Of a stretch of DNA of 34,716 nt, positions 24,986 through 32,484 are shown one piece after another (position 1 is the first letter of the stretch; the number at the start of each line of letters is the position of its first letter). Source of the stretch: a bacterium UBP17_UBA6191 (GTDB lineage: Bacteria; Muiribacteriota; UBA6191); the NCBI GenBank assembly GCA_002422125.1, contig DITF01000006.1, forward strand, positions 1-34,716. The letters are read 5' to 3'. The position numbers and the translations under genes are program-made. Under the pieces are notes generated by a model. The model did not search any database. It worked only from the letters and a program-made list of their open reading frames with translations, and was not told the origin of the DNA.

Positions 24986-26355
24986 TGATTTCTAAAGACT
25001 CGGTCTTGACGGTGGCCCGCGATCTGTATCAGCAGATGCGGGCCGCTATTGTCTCGGTTCAGACTCAAAATCTGGATCATCCCTTAATTTCACAGTTAAA
25101 TTCTGGTTTGGTAGAGGACTGGGAAACCGATATAAAACTGAGATTATTATGGCTGATGATTGCTGACTCCTGTATTCAACAGGAAGAAAGTGATTTATTG
25201 GCATTTGTGCTGGATTCTCAGAAGACGCGAGCGGAATGGGAAGAATTTGTGGCTAGATATGCTGCAATGCTTAAGACTATCTGCACTAAGGCCCCTGTTT
25301 GGAGTAAGGCTGTGGCTGGTCTGGATCAGGTAAATAAGACTGAGGTTTTACATTCGCTTTTGATCAATCTAGCGACCTTGTTCAAAGCCGTAGTGTTAGT
25401 CGATGGTTTGAAGCAGGACTCAGAAATTCAGCGACAAGGGGAGCTTTTAACCCCTTTTTTGGAAATTGCCGAGAAACATGGGTTGTTTGTAAATCGTCTT
25501 GAGCTTTTAAATGATGATGGCAGTTCGGACTCCATGGAGCAGCCCGAAGGTAGCTATTTTTCTGTCCTCTCAGAATTGGACGCATTAATAGGCCTTGAAT
25601 CGGTAAAAAGAGAGGCCCGGTCCTTGATTCATCTGGCCAGACTCAATCAACTTCGACTCAAAAAGATCCTGCCGGCCTTACCTTTGAGCATGCATTTGGT
25701 GTTTACCGGAAACCCAGGTACAGGAAAGACCACTGTTGCCAGGCTGATTTCCAGGGTGTATTCAGGAATAGGGCTATTGAGCAAGGGGCACTTGGTAGAG
25801 GTGGACCGCTCCGCATTGGTGGCTGGGTATGTTGGTCAAACGGCTTTGAAGGTTCATGAAGTCGTCAAACAGGCTTTGGGCGGTATTCTTTTTTTGGATG
25901 AGGCTTATAACCTAGTACAGTCTCCGGATGATTCATTTGGCAAGGAAGCATTGGATACTTTGCTTAAGCTAATGGAGGACTATCGTCGTGAACTAGTGGT
26001 AATTGTGGCTGGCTACAATGAGCCCATGGATAACTTTTTAAGTTCCAACCCAGGATTGCGCTCCCGCTTTAATCGTTTTTTGCATTTTCCTGACTATTCT
26101 TTGGAAGAGCTTTTACAGATTCTGATGCTAAATTTTCAAAGGGCCAGTTTTATTATGGATGAGATGACGGTGCAGGCTCTCAGAGAAAAGGTCCGATTCC
26201 TTTATAAACACAGGCAAGCCCAATTTGGGAATGGCCGCGAGATGCGCAATCTGTTTGAATCGATTGTGCAAAATCAAGCCAACCGCCTGATGTCAGGCTC
26301 AAAGTCCCCAACCTCCAGACAATTGATGACTATTGAGCCAGAAGATATTTTGTAG
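24985..26355 (+). CDS. CbxX/CfqX-type AAA+ ATPase with N-terminal TerB-like helical domain
   Basis: 456 aa. Residues about 1-185 are helical; the segment VVLVDGLKQDSEIQRQGELLTPFLEIAEKHGL resembles a TerB-like domain. The AAA+ module follows (about 200-430), with IGLESVKREARSLI at its start, Walker A GNPGTGKT (242-249), Walker B ILFLDEAYN (D305, E306), sensor 1 VIVAGYNEPM, and the arginine-finger region NPGLRSRFNRFLHFPDY. This is the CbxX/CfqX (SpoVK-like) clade, whose members include Rubisco activases and secretion-system ATPases; the family does not fix the substrate. It is fused by TAATG overlap to pspA, so the PspA polymer is the obvious candidate substrate. No membrane segments. Convergent with the next gene, 1 base apart. 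Confidence 0.88.
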   Translation: MISKDSVLTVARDLYQQMRAAIVSVQTQNLDHPLISQLNSGLVEDWETDIKLRLLWLMIADSCIQQEESDLLAFVLDSQKTRAEWEEFVARYAAMLKTICTKAPVWSKAVAGLDQVNKTEVLHSLLINLATLFKAVVLVDGLKQDSEIQRQGELLTPFLEIAEKHGLFVNRLELLNDDGSSDSMEQPEGSYFSVLSELDALIGLESVKREARSLIHLARLNQLRLKKILPALPLSMHLVFTGNPGTGKTTVARLISRVYSGIGLLSKGHLVEVDRSALVAGYVGQTALKVHEVVKQALGGILFLDEAYNLVQSPDDSFGKEALDTLLKLMEDYRRELVVIVAGYNEPMDNFLSSNPGLRSRFNRFLHFPDYSLEELLQILMLNFQRASFIMDEMTVQALREKVRFLYKHRQAQFGNGREMRNLFESIVQNQANRLMSGSKSPTSRQLMTIEPEDIL

Positions 26356-26356
26356 C

Positions 26357-27004
26357 TTAGCGTTCCCGGCTAATTTCCAGTTTCAAAGTAGTTCCGTCAT
26401 CAGACTCCTGAAGGCCGGTAATGGTAATGGTACCTTTACCAGAGGCCTTGGAAACGGTTTCCAGAATTCGATCCATGTCCTTTTGCATTTCGGTTGGCTG
26501 ATAGGTCAGCATACGGATCTGCTTTTGAAATTCATCGATTAGTTCTTTCATATCGCGAATATCCTCGGGGCGCACATTTTTAACCCTGAGTCCTGATTGC
26601 TTTTCCAAAAGTAGCAGGTTTTGGTAGGCCCTGATTACAATTCTGGCAGCAGGCTCAACTAGGGGTGTGCTAGGAGAGTGGATTACACGGGAATCGTAAG
26701 AGGAAGTAATTATTCCCTTGGCTACCAGACCGCGCATAATGGGGCGAAATCTGGATTTTTGGGATATTCGTTTGAAAGGACGGGAGTCAAAATCAAAGCG
26801 ACGGGGTAATACCTTTTTAGTCTCAAGGGCCTTGATTTCAGCCGAAGGCTGAATTTTGTGAGGCATGTGGATGGTCAGGCTCAGGGATTCTTCGGCGTAA
26901 TCCAAGGTATTGGGAAGATTCAAAGTTAGGTTATTTTCAGGTTTTTTTGTGTTGGCTATCAAGGAGCTGACTAGCATGTATAAAAGAAGCAGACTAATTT
27001 TCAT
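26357..27004 (-). CDS. Secreted protein of unknown function, coupled to an M16 peptidase
   Basis: 215 aa. Signal peptide MKISLLLLYMLVSSLIA. The mature protein is basic in its first half and helical in its second (about 120-190, with PEDIRDMKELIDEFQKQIRM). I recognise no domain. ATG 27004 has GAGG 7 bases upstream and lies inside the last codons of the M16 gene (11-base overlap). It is probably periplasmic. A substrate or regulator of the peptidase is possible but only from position. Confidence 0.75.
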   Translation of the reverse strand: MKISLLLLYMLVSSLIANTKKPENNLTLNLPNTLDYAEESLSLTIHMPHKIQPSAEIKALETKKVLPRRFDFDSRPFKRISQKSRFRPIMRGLVAKGIITSSYDSRVIHSPSTPLVEPAARIVIRAYQNLLLLEKQSGLRVKNVRPEDIRDMKELIDEFQKQIRMLTYQPTEMQKDMDRILETVSKASGKGTITITGLQESDDGTTLKLEISRER

Positions 27005-28274
27005 GAAATAACCTCGTCATTCCGATCCGATCCACAAATTCGGATTCAGGCATAGGGCCGACTTGGATTATGGTCGGTGGTTTTGAGAATATCTGTTTGG
27101 CGACCCGTATGATATCGTCATTTTTTACGGCATTCACCATATCTATCAGTTCTTCCGAACTGAAAATCTTCTGGAAGTACATGTGGCCAACGGCAATCCG
27201 GTTCATGCGAAAGCTTGTTCTTTCCAGGCCAAGTAATAAACTTCCCTTGAGCTGATTTTTTAACTGCATCAGCTTATTTGATTCAATCCCAGACAATTTT
27301 AAATGTTCCAGGGTTTCCCATATCTGTGTCAATACAGGAGTGGTGCTGGACTCATGGTGGGCCGAATAAATGCCTATGGTTCCCGTATCTTGATAAGCCC
27401 GTACATAAGAGTAGATATTGTAGGCTAAGCCAAGCTGCTCACGAATCCTCTGAAACAGGATTGAGGACATCCCACCCCCTAGCCAGCTAGAGATGAGATG
27501 CAGAATATAACGGTCCCGATGCACCATGGAATAGGCGTGCCAGCCCAGATTAAGGTGGCATTGCTCAACGGGTTTAACCCGGCATAAAACGCCTTGTTTT
27601 TTGGTTTCTCTGGTTTGCACTAACTCAATTGTAGATTTGAAACCAGGATCATGAGAAAAATATCTGGTACCTAATTCTTCTACTCTTTGTGAGGTGATAT
27701 TTCCGACCACAGTCATAAACATTTGGGCTGGCTGGCAAATGGCTTGATGAAAGGCGATAGTCTGTTCGCGAGTAAAGCTCTGTACCCTTGATTTGTCGCC
27801 AATCACGGGATGTCCTAAGGCCCGGCCATACATCTGTTTCACAATCAGGTCGTGTACTAACTCCTCTGGGCTATCTTCGTAAGAATCAATTTCCTGAAAA
27901 ATGACCTTCTTTTCCCGATTCATCTCCTCAGGCACAAACTGGGAGTGAAAAATCAGATCGGAAAGAACATCAAATATCAATTCATCGTGTTCAGAAATGG
28001 CCTTGGCGTAATAGCAGCAGTTCTCGCGACTGGTAAAGGCATTCATTTCCCCACCGACCACCTCAAGACTTTCAGCAATTTCTAAGGGATTGCGACGGCT
28101 AGTGCCTTTAAACAACATATGTTCCAGAAAATGGGCCATTCCGTGCAGTTCCCGTGACTCATGCCGTGAGCCATGTTTTGTCCAGACGGCAACCAGTACG
28201 GACTGAATATGTGGGATCTTTTCGCAGATGATGGTGAGCCCATTGCGGAGCTGAATTGTTTCAATGTTTTCCAC
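26994..28274 (-). CDS. M16 family zinc metallopeptidase (mitochondrial processing peptidase-like)
   Basis: 426 aa. Inverted zinc site HFLEH (H48, E51, H52) with the distal glutamate in KKVIFQEID (about E129), giving a complete M16 metal site. The second M16 domain follows (about 215-420), with SSWLGGGMSSILFQRIREQLGLAYNIYSYV, the usual substrate-contact R and Y region. No signal peptide, so cytoplasmic unless exported in another way. Related bacterial PqqL/YmxG-type peptidases degrade peptides or process secreted proteins. The start is GTG 28274, with AGGGA 4 to 5 bases upstream. It is divergent from the DUF2225 gene, with 57 bases between the two starts. Confidence 0.93.
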   Translation of the reverse strand: MENIETIQLRNGLTIICEKIPHIQSVLVAVWTKHGSRHESRELHGMAHFLEHMLFKGTSRRNPLEIAESLEVVGGEMNAFTSRENCCYYAKAISEHDELIFDVLSDLIFHSQFVPEEMNREKKVIFQEIDSYEDSPEELVHDLIVKQMYGRALGHPVIGDKSRVQSFTREQTIAFHQAICQPAQMFMTVVGNITSQRVEELGTRYFSHDPGFKSTIELVQTRETKKQGVLCRVKPVEQCHLNLGWHAYSMVHRDRYILHLISSWLGGGMSSILFQRIREQLGLAYNIYSYVRAYQDTGTIGIYSAHHESSTTPVLTQIWETLEHLKLSGIESNKLMQLKNQLKGSLLLGLERTSFRMNRIAVGHMYFQKIFSSEELIDMVNAVKNDDIIRVAKQIFSKPPTIIQVGPMPESEFVDRIGMTRLFHEN

Positions 28275-28331
28275 ACTTTCCCTATCGGAGTCTTGCCGGG
28301 TCCAGTGAACAGTGATACTCTAATTTCTATC

Positions 28332-29042
28332 ATGAAGGAAAAGCCGATCATATGGACAAAAATGGAGAGTTGCCCTCTCTGTGAGACAAAATTTGAGACT
28401 GAAAATGTGTGGACCAACAGGGTTCGTTTTTCTGACACCTACACAGATATGGGCAAGAAGTATATTGACATCAACCCTCTGTTTTACGAGATTTGGGTCT
28501 GTCCCGGCTGTTTATATGCAGCCTACCGCAAAGAAGGCTTTTTAAACATTCAGGGAATCATCAAGTCCAATTTCAAAAAAGGTCTGGAAATGCGCAAAAA
28601 AATTTCCCGTACCATTGATTGGAATGCCTCCCGTAGTTTTGAAATGGGTGTGCTTTCTTTCAAACTGGCTATTTTATGTCTTCAGGAACGCTCCGGTGTT
28701 TCTGCAGCCCGTTATGGTAGTTATTTTCTGAAGCTGGCCTGGTTGTTTCGCTTCAAAGAAATGAAGGACGAGGAACAGACTTATTTGAAGCTGGCCATGG
28801 CGCGTTTTATGGAAGCCTATTCCAAAGAAACATCCCCTGAAGTTGGTAGTATGGGTGAAACTGGCTTGGTATACACCATAGGCGAACTAGCCCGCAGGAC
28901 AGGGGACACCAAAACCGCCTGCGAATATTACATGAAAGTAATTACCAACAAAGAAATGCAGGGTGACCCACAGTACATCCGCTTATCCCGCGACATGCTC
29001 TCCTTTGCCAAAGAGGGTTCACCTGTGGAGTTTATTAAATAA
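28332..29042 (+). CDS. DUF2225 protein with two CxxC zinc-ribbon pairs
   Basis: 236 aa from ATG 28332. Two cysteine pairs, CPLC (14-17) and CPGC (57-60), probably bind zinc or another metal. The rest is helical and TPR-like, ending with ETGLVYTIGELARRTGDTKTACEYYMKVI. This pattern matches DUF2225, known from spirochaetes and Firmicutes and of unknown function. The frame is open to 28173, but that would overlap the divergent M16 start, and family members begin just before the first CxxC. No strong ribosome site is visible. Confidence 0.82.
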   Translation: MKEKPIIWTKMESCPLCETKFETENVWTNRVRFSDTYTDMGKKYIDINPLFYEIWVCPGCLYAAYRKEGFLNIQGIIKSNFKKGLEMRKKISRTIDWNASRSFEMGVLSFKLAILCLQERSGVSAARYGSYFLKLAWLFRFKEMKDEEQTYLKLAMARFMEAYSKETSPEVGSMGETGLVYTIGELARRTGDTKTACEYYMKVITNKEMQGDPQYIRLSRDMLSFAKEGSPVEFIK

Positions 29043-29050
29043 AGGCCGTA

Positions 29051-29122
29051 GAACCAAGCTAGGAGCTCTATAAATTTTTGGAGAACGCCCTCTGAACTTT
29101 ATATTAGAGGAGTGCCTGGTTC
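29051..29122. repeat. Imperfect inverted repeat between two convergent genes
   Basis: GAACCA (29051-29056) pairs with TGGTTC (29117-29122), and an inner CTCT/ATAAA arm pairs with TTTAT/AGAG with a 3-base bulge. The 84-base gap between the DUF2225 gene and the protease gene could therefore fold into one long interrupted hairpin. It has a TTTTT in the loop but no clear terminal T-run. It may be a weak two-way terminator or a remnant element. Confidence 0.3.
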
Positions 29123-29126
29123 AGTA

Positions 29127-29885
29127 TCACTCGTTGCTTAGGATTTCATCTATAACAGATGGCCTCCACACAATTCCAATTTCTGAATCCTCTCTGATTC
29201 GTCCTGAATAAACACCAAGAAATCGTGTAGCCATACGGGAACTGACTGTAAATCCCTTTGAAGTGTAGTGGCCGCCACTCATCCGAGCGACAACCGGTGA
29301 TCCTGACATACCACCTCGCGTTGTGGCGTCGATTAAAAATGAAGGTTTACCGTTGTAGTCGATATCGTGGTCAGATGCCAAATGACCAGTCTTCCAGATA
29401 GGTAGTGCCGCAGCGGCGCTAATGCCAAATGGGAAACCAATTATGAAGACAGGCATGCCAGGCATCAGGCTTAGGTCGGCATTTGCAAGAGTTCTGTCCA
29501 TAGGATAGGGTTGAACTCCATTGGGCAAGGTCCCTAAGCGTATGGCTACAACATCCACTTCACGTCCTTTTGGATGTTCGAGCCACATAGGTTTGCCTGA
29601 GGAGGGATCCAGTAACTGATAGTCGTATGGAATCCAAAGGCCTAATTGGTGGGAGTGTAACAGAATCTGAATCTCGTCTGGTAAGCCACCAGTGTGTGAA
29701 CTCGGTTGATTTGTATTAGAGTTTCGACCAGAGACAACATGCCAGTTTGTAACAAGAAAATACTTGCTATCTTTTTCTACAATGAAGCCAGTAGCTGTTC
29801 CTAGCAGTTGTTTGTTTACAAATAACGAAACTAGGAGGCTTGGTAAGCTAAGCGGATCGATTTTGATTTTACCAGAATTAGTCAT
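29127..29885 (-). CDS. Trypsin-like serine protease (S1 fold), no signal peptide
   Basis: 252 aa. Catalytic triad motifs are visible: TNWHVV (H49), VDVVAIRL (D111) and GMSGSPVV (S194). The strand pattern TATGFIVEKDSKYFLVTNWHVV fits a chymotrypsin/HtrA-type fold without a PDZ domain. There is no N-terminal hydrophobic segment, so it seems cytoplasmic, which is unusual for this group; proteins of this type occur as stand-alone enzymes or as effector parts of defence and toxin systems. No such partner gene is visible next to it. ATG 29885 has no strong ribosome site. It stands between two hairpin-forming intergenic regions and appears to be its own transcription unit. Confidence 0.85.
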   Translation of the reverse strand: MTNSGKIKIDPLSLPSLLVSLFVNKQLLGTATGFIVEKDSKYFLVTNWHVVSGRNSNTNQPSSHTGGLPDEIQILLHSHQLGLWIPYDYQLLDPSSGKPMWLEHPKGREVDVVAIRLGTLPNGVQPYPMDRTLANADLSLMPGMPVFIIGFPFGISAAAALPIWKTGHLASDHDIDYNGKPSFLIDATTRGGMSGSPVVARMSGGHYTSKGFTVSSRMATRFLGVYSGRIREDSEIGIVWRPSVIDEILSNE

Positions 29886-29977
29886 ATTTTATTGCCTAAC
29901 AATATATTCATACCCATGATTCTAAACCATTTATCAAATATTTGAAAGTTAGTACCATTGCATTTCTCACCCACATA

Positions 29978-30010
29978 AAAAAAGCACCCCGCCTCATAGA
30001 GACGGGGTGC
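29978..30010 (-). terminator. Rho-independent terminator after the low-complexity gene pair
   Basis: Stem GCACCCCG (29984-29991) and CGGGGTGC (30003-30010), a perfect 8 base pairs plus three inner pairs, loop ATA. Read on the minus strand it is followed by a run of seven T (A-run at 29977-29983), 28 bases after the stop of the gene at 30039-30806. A strong intrinsic terminator. Confidence 0.9.
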
Positions 30011-30038
30011 AGAATTTTTATGGCTTTAGGCCAGATGT

Positions 30039-30806
30039 CTAGTACTTCAACCAGTCTACGAATGCCGCGGCGGCAGCCAGACCAAATACTCCAGTTGCCA
30101 GAAGGTTTGTGGTGCGGTTGTAGCGAGGGTAGTAGTAGTTCTGGTAAGAGTAGGTATTGCAGTTGTAAGTATTGTAGTTGTAATACCCATTGTTGTAAGT
30201 AGGAGTGTAATAATAGGGGTTCTGATAATAAGGATAACTAACAGGAGCCCTGTAATTGTAGTTGTAGAAATAATTGTACCCATAGTAACTATAGTAGCTA
30301 CTGTAAGATGGGCGCATGTAGGGAGCTGAGGGAGCACCATTTTTAGTGGCGTCGCTCACGACAGCATCATACTGCTTTTCTGCTTCACCACGAAAGGTTG
30401 AATCAAGCTCCAAAGTTTTAACTAAAGAGGTCTTGAGAGTTTCCACATCGCTTGACTGAATTTGATTGTAGATCTCACGAGCCATTTCTTTATGTTTGGC
30501 TTGCATGGCCTTCAGAATTTTTCCCCGTACTAGAGTTGGATCTACTGGGGCAGCCGGATTGCCAATAGAATCGGCTGGAGCTAATTGCCCGTAGTGTTCC
30601 ATAACCTGTTGTTCACTCCACCCGTTGACGGCAGCCACTTTCTGTTCCTGACTAACACGGATGTCCTCCAGGATTTGGTCAAAAATCTGCTTTTTTAAAG
30701 CTGATTCTTCCACCTGCTGGTTCAGCATTAGCTTATATTTATTCAACGGTCCAATGTCCGCGAAGTTGGTAGCTGCGGCCAAAAAAAAGATTGCTGCTCG
30801 TATCAT
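30039..30806 (-). CDS. Secreted tyrosine/asparagine-rich protein
   Basis: 255 aa. Short signal peptide (MIRAAIFFLAAATNFA). Residues about 20-155 are charged and helical. Residues 163-231 are extreme low complexity: 28 of 69 residues are tyrosine, spaced with Asn, Ser and Pro. A hydrophobic C-terminal segment ends the protein (LLATGVFGLAAAAAFVDWLKY). ATG 30806 has AAGGAG 6 bases upstream and lies 14 bases after the upstream low-complexity gene, so they are cotranscribed; an intrinsic terminator follows. Tyr-rich tracts elsewhere support self-assembly or dityrosine cross-links (eggshell- and adhesive-like proteins); a structural surface role is inference. I do not recognise the family. Confidence 0.75.
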   Translation of the reverse strand: MIRAAIFFLAAATNFADIGPLNKYKLMLNQQVEESALKKQIFDQILEDIRVSQEQKVAAVNGWSEQQVMEHYGQLAPADSIGNPAAPVDPTLVRGKILKAMQAKHKEMAREIYNQIQSSDVETLKTSLVKTLELDSTFRGEAEKQYDAVVSDATKNGAPSAPYMRPSYSSYYSYYGYNYFYNYNYRAPVSYPYYQNPYYYTPTYNNGYYNYNTYNCNTYSYQNYYYPRYNRTTNLLATGVFGLAAAAAFVDWLKY

Positions 30807-30820
30807 GAGTGTCTCCTTAA

Positions 30821-32419
30821 TTACAGAGTTGTGCTCAGGTAGGTGTTGTCGTTCTGAGTGATTACGGGAATCATGCCGGATGTTCCACTACTACTGGTAG
30901 GGGCCATTGGGGCTCCTATGGGAGCCACTGATGTCGAACCAGCGGGGGCATAAGGCTGAATCGGGGTATATCCATAGTTTGGTTGCCCTTGAGGTGGGTT
31001 AGCCACTGGAGGTTGCTGACCACACAAAGGGGGACAGGTTTGAGGCTGACCAAACTGAGGTTGACCGTAGGGATCCGCTCCTGGGTATCCTCCTGGCATT
31101 GGCTGCACAGGTGGGTACATTGGATTAGCCCCTGGGTATCCACCGGGCATAGGCTGAGTGTAATCAGGCCCAGGCATAGGTCCCATTCCAGGATAAGAGC
31201 CACCAGGCATTGTTCCAGGATAAACTCCAGGGTAATAGGGTTGTTGCATTGGAGGCATTCCGGGAGGCATCATTCCGGGCATCATTCCCGGCTGCATACC
31301 AGGCATCATACCTGGGTACATTCCAGGATACATTCCGGGGTTCATACCAGGCATTCCACCGCCCATGACATAACCACCGCCGTAATCCATACCCATTCCG
31401 TAGCCCATTCCGCCGCCGTAACCCATGCCCATTCCGCCACCATAGCCGTAGCCGGAAGACCATTCATCATCATCTTTTTTCTTGTCCTTCTTGAACATTT
31501 CTTTGAGCATGTACGCGCCCATGCCAATCTTGGCACCAAACATTACAGGCTCCATAATGGACTGCAAAATATCGGTTTTGCCTTTGGCTTTGCCTTCTAC
31601 CTGATTTTCTCCGTAAGCAATATTGTCAGGATGAGGAGGATTTCTTTCCCAATCAGAATCGGGGTTGCTTCCCGAGCCAGGCCGAGCAGGTCCACCAGCA
31701 ACAGTATCAAACATTCCACCAGCTCCACCGCCAGCAAAAATATCCATAGGAGTTTCGGCTTCGAGTTTTGTGGCCGGATCAATTAATCCAATGTTTACCG
31801 CTCTATCGTTAATGCCACCCTCTGTAATTTTATATCCGCTTTGAAGTTTGTAACCCTTCAGGGTAAAAACTCTTTCCTGTAGTGTTCTTTGTTCTCCACC
31901 AATTTTACTTTGGGAGTTGTAGTAACACAAAAATGTGGCTCGCCCATCTTTGGCTTCATAAACGCGATAAATCAAAAAGACTTGGCGACTCTGAAGAAAC
32001 ATGGCAATCACGGGTTTGCCCCCGTCTGCTCCCATACCACCACCGGGAAGGAAGGAGACAATGCGTTGAAACATGTTGTACTTGTTACTGTACTCAGTCA
32101 CGCCTCTCTCGCGATAAAGTGTTACACCGTCACGGGACCTTTGCAAAAAGAGGTTGTGATCAGAGCTAGGATTAAAACCACAATCATGGGTACGATGCAG
32201 TACCTTGCCAAGATAGGGGTTTGCCGTGTCAGCACTGCCATCCATTTTAGACAATGAGGCATCATATTCCGAAATTCTGCGCTCAGTAGATGTCATTCCA
32301 CCAAGCTCAGTCCCCAGATGCAACCTGTCCATCAAATTGTCAGCACTTACCGTATTGCCCATCAGGAGCATGGAAACTCCCAGGGTTGGCATCAACTTCA
32401 GTATCTTGCATGCACTCAT
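30821..32419 (-). CDS. Secreted Gly/Met/Pro/Tyr-rich low-complexity protein
   Basis: 532 aa. Signal peptide ending NTVSA (about 26). A folded-looking N-terminal half (about 30-230, with CGFNPSSDHNLFLQRSRDGV and FLIYRVYEAKDGRATFLCYY) is followed by a short lysine/aspartate-rich patch (about 310-322). Then comes a GYGYGGGMGMGY tract (about 325-355), eight PGM triplets in under 40 residues (about 355-392) and a Pro/Gly/Tyr-rich tail. ATG 32419 has GGAGG 7 bases upstream. First gene of a two-gene unit with the Tyr-rich protein. It may form a matrix or sheath by weak sticky interactions; that is inference. No known family is recognised. Confidence 0.75.
   Translation of the reverse strand: MSACKILKLMPTLGVSMLLMGNTVSADNLMDRLHLGTELGGMTSTERRISEYDASLSKMDGSADTANPYLGKVLHRTHDCGFNPSSDHNLFLQRSRDGVTLYRERGVTEYSNKYNMFQRIVSFLPGGGMGADGGKPVIAMFLQSRQVFLIYRVYEAKDGRATFLCYYNSQSKIGGEQRTLQERVFTLKGYKLQSGYKITEGGINDRAVNIGLIDPATKLEAETPMDIFAGGGAGGMFDTVAGGPARPGSGSNPDSDWERNPPHPDNIAYGENQVEGKAKGKTDILQSIMEPVMFGAKIGMGAYMLKEMFKKDKKKDDDEWSSGYGYGGGMGMGYGGGMGYGMGMDYGGGYVMGGGMPGMNPGMYPGMYPGMMPGMQPGMMPGMMPPGMPPMQQPYYPGVYPGTMPGGSYPGMGPMPGPDYTQPMPGGYPGANPMYPPVQPMPGGYPGADPYGQPQFGQPQTCPPLCGQQPPVANPPQGQPNYGYTPIQPYAPAGSTSVAPIGAPMAPTSSSGTSGMIPVITQNDNTYLSTTL
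31243..31360. repeat. Short tandem repeat encoding PGM triplets
   Basis: Degenerate direct repeats of about 9 to 12 bases (units like CATTCCGGG / CATACCAGG) within the low-complexity gene, encoding eight PGM motifs in a row with single-residue spacers. Codons vary between copies, so the protein pattern appears selected rather than a fresh slippage product. Directly next to it (31361-31460) is a Gly-Tyr-Met-rich tract. Confidence 0.8.
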
Positions 32420-32457
32420 GTCATGTCCTCCGTTCCCTAAAGACTACGAGGATAAGT

Positions 32458-32479
32458 AAAAAAAGTTTCAGGATCTGAA
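32458..32479 (-). terminator. Weak intrinsic terminator after mqnC
   Basis: On the minus strand TTCAG-ATC-CTGAA (5-base stem, 3-base loop, 32479-32467) is followed after two bases by seven T (32464-32458), just after the mqnC stop. The short stem suggests partial termination, so read-through into the low-complexity pair is possible. Confidence 0.4.
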
Positions 32480-32484
32480 TCTTT

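Noticed and set aside
29886..29983. Promoter for the trypsin-like gene
   Set aside because: Only weak AT-rich -10-like and -35-like hexamers with poor matches; nothing stands out above background.
31243..31460. Short spaced repeats that could suggest a CRISPR-like or satellite array
   Set aside because: The repeats are in frame, degenerate at codon third positions and encode PGM and GYG tracts; there are no unique spacers of constant length.
30983..31786. Open frame of 267 codons on the + strand, rich in His, Arg and Ser
   Set aside because: It is the mirror of the Gly/Met/Pro-rich repeat region on the other strand; the composition follows from the repeat, and there is no domain or ribosome site.
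31889..32257. Open frame of 122 codons on the + strand antisense to the low-complexity gene
   Set aside because: It overlaps the N-terminal coding part of a gene with a signal peptide and good ribosome site; no domain seen.
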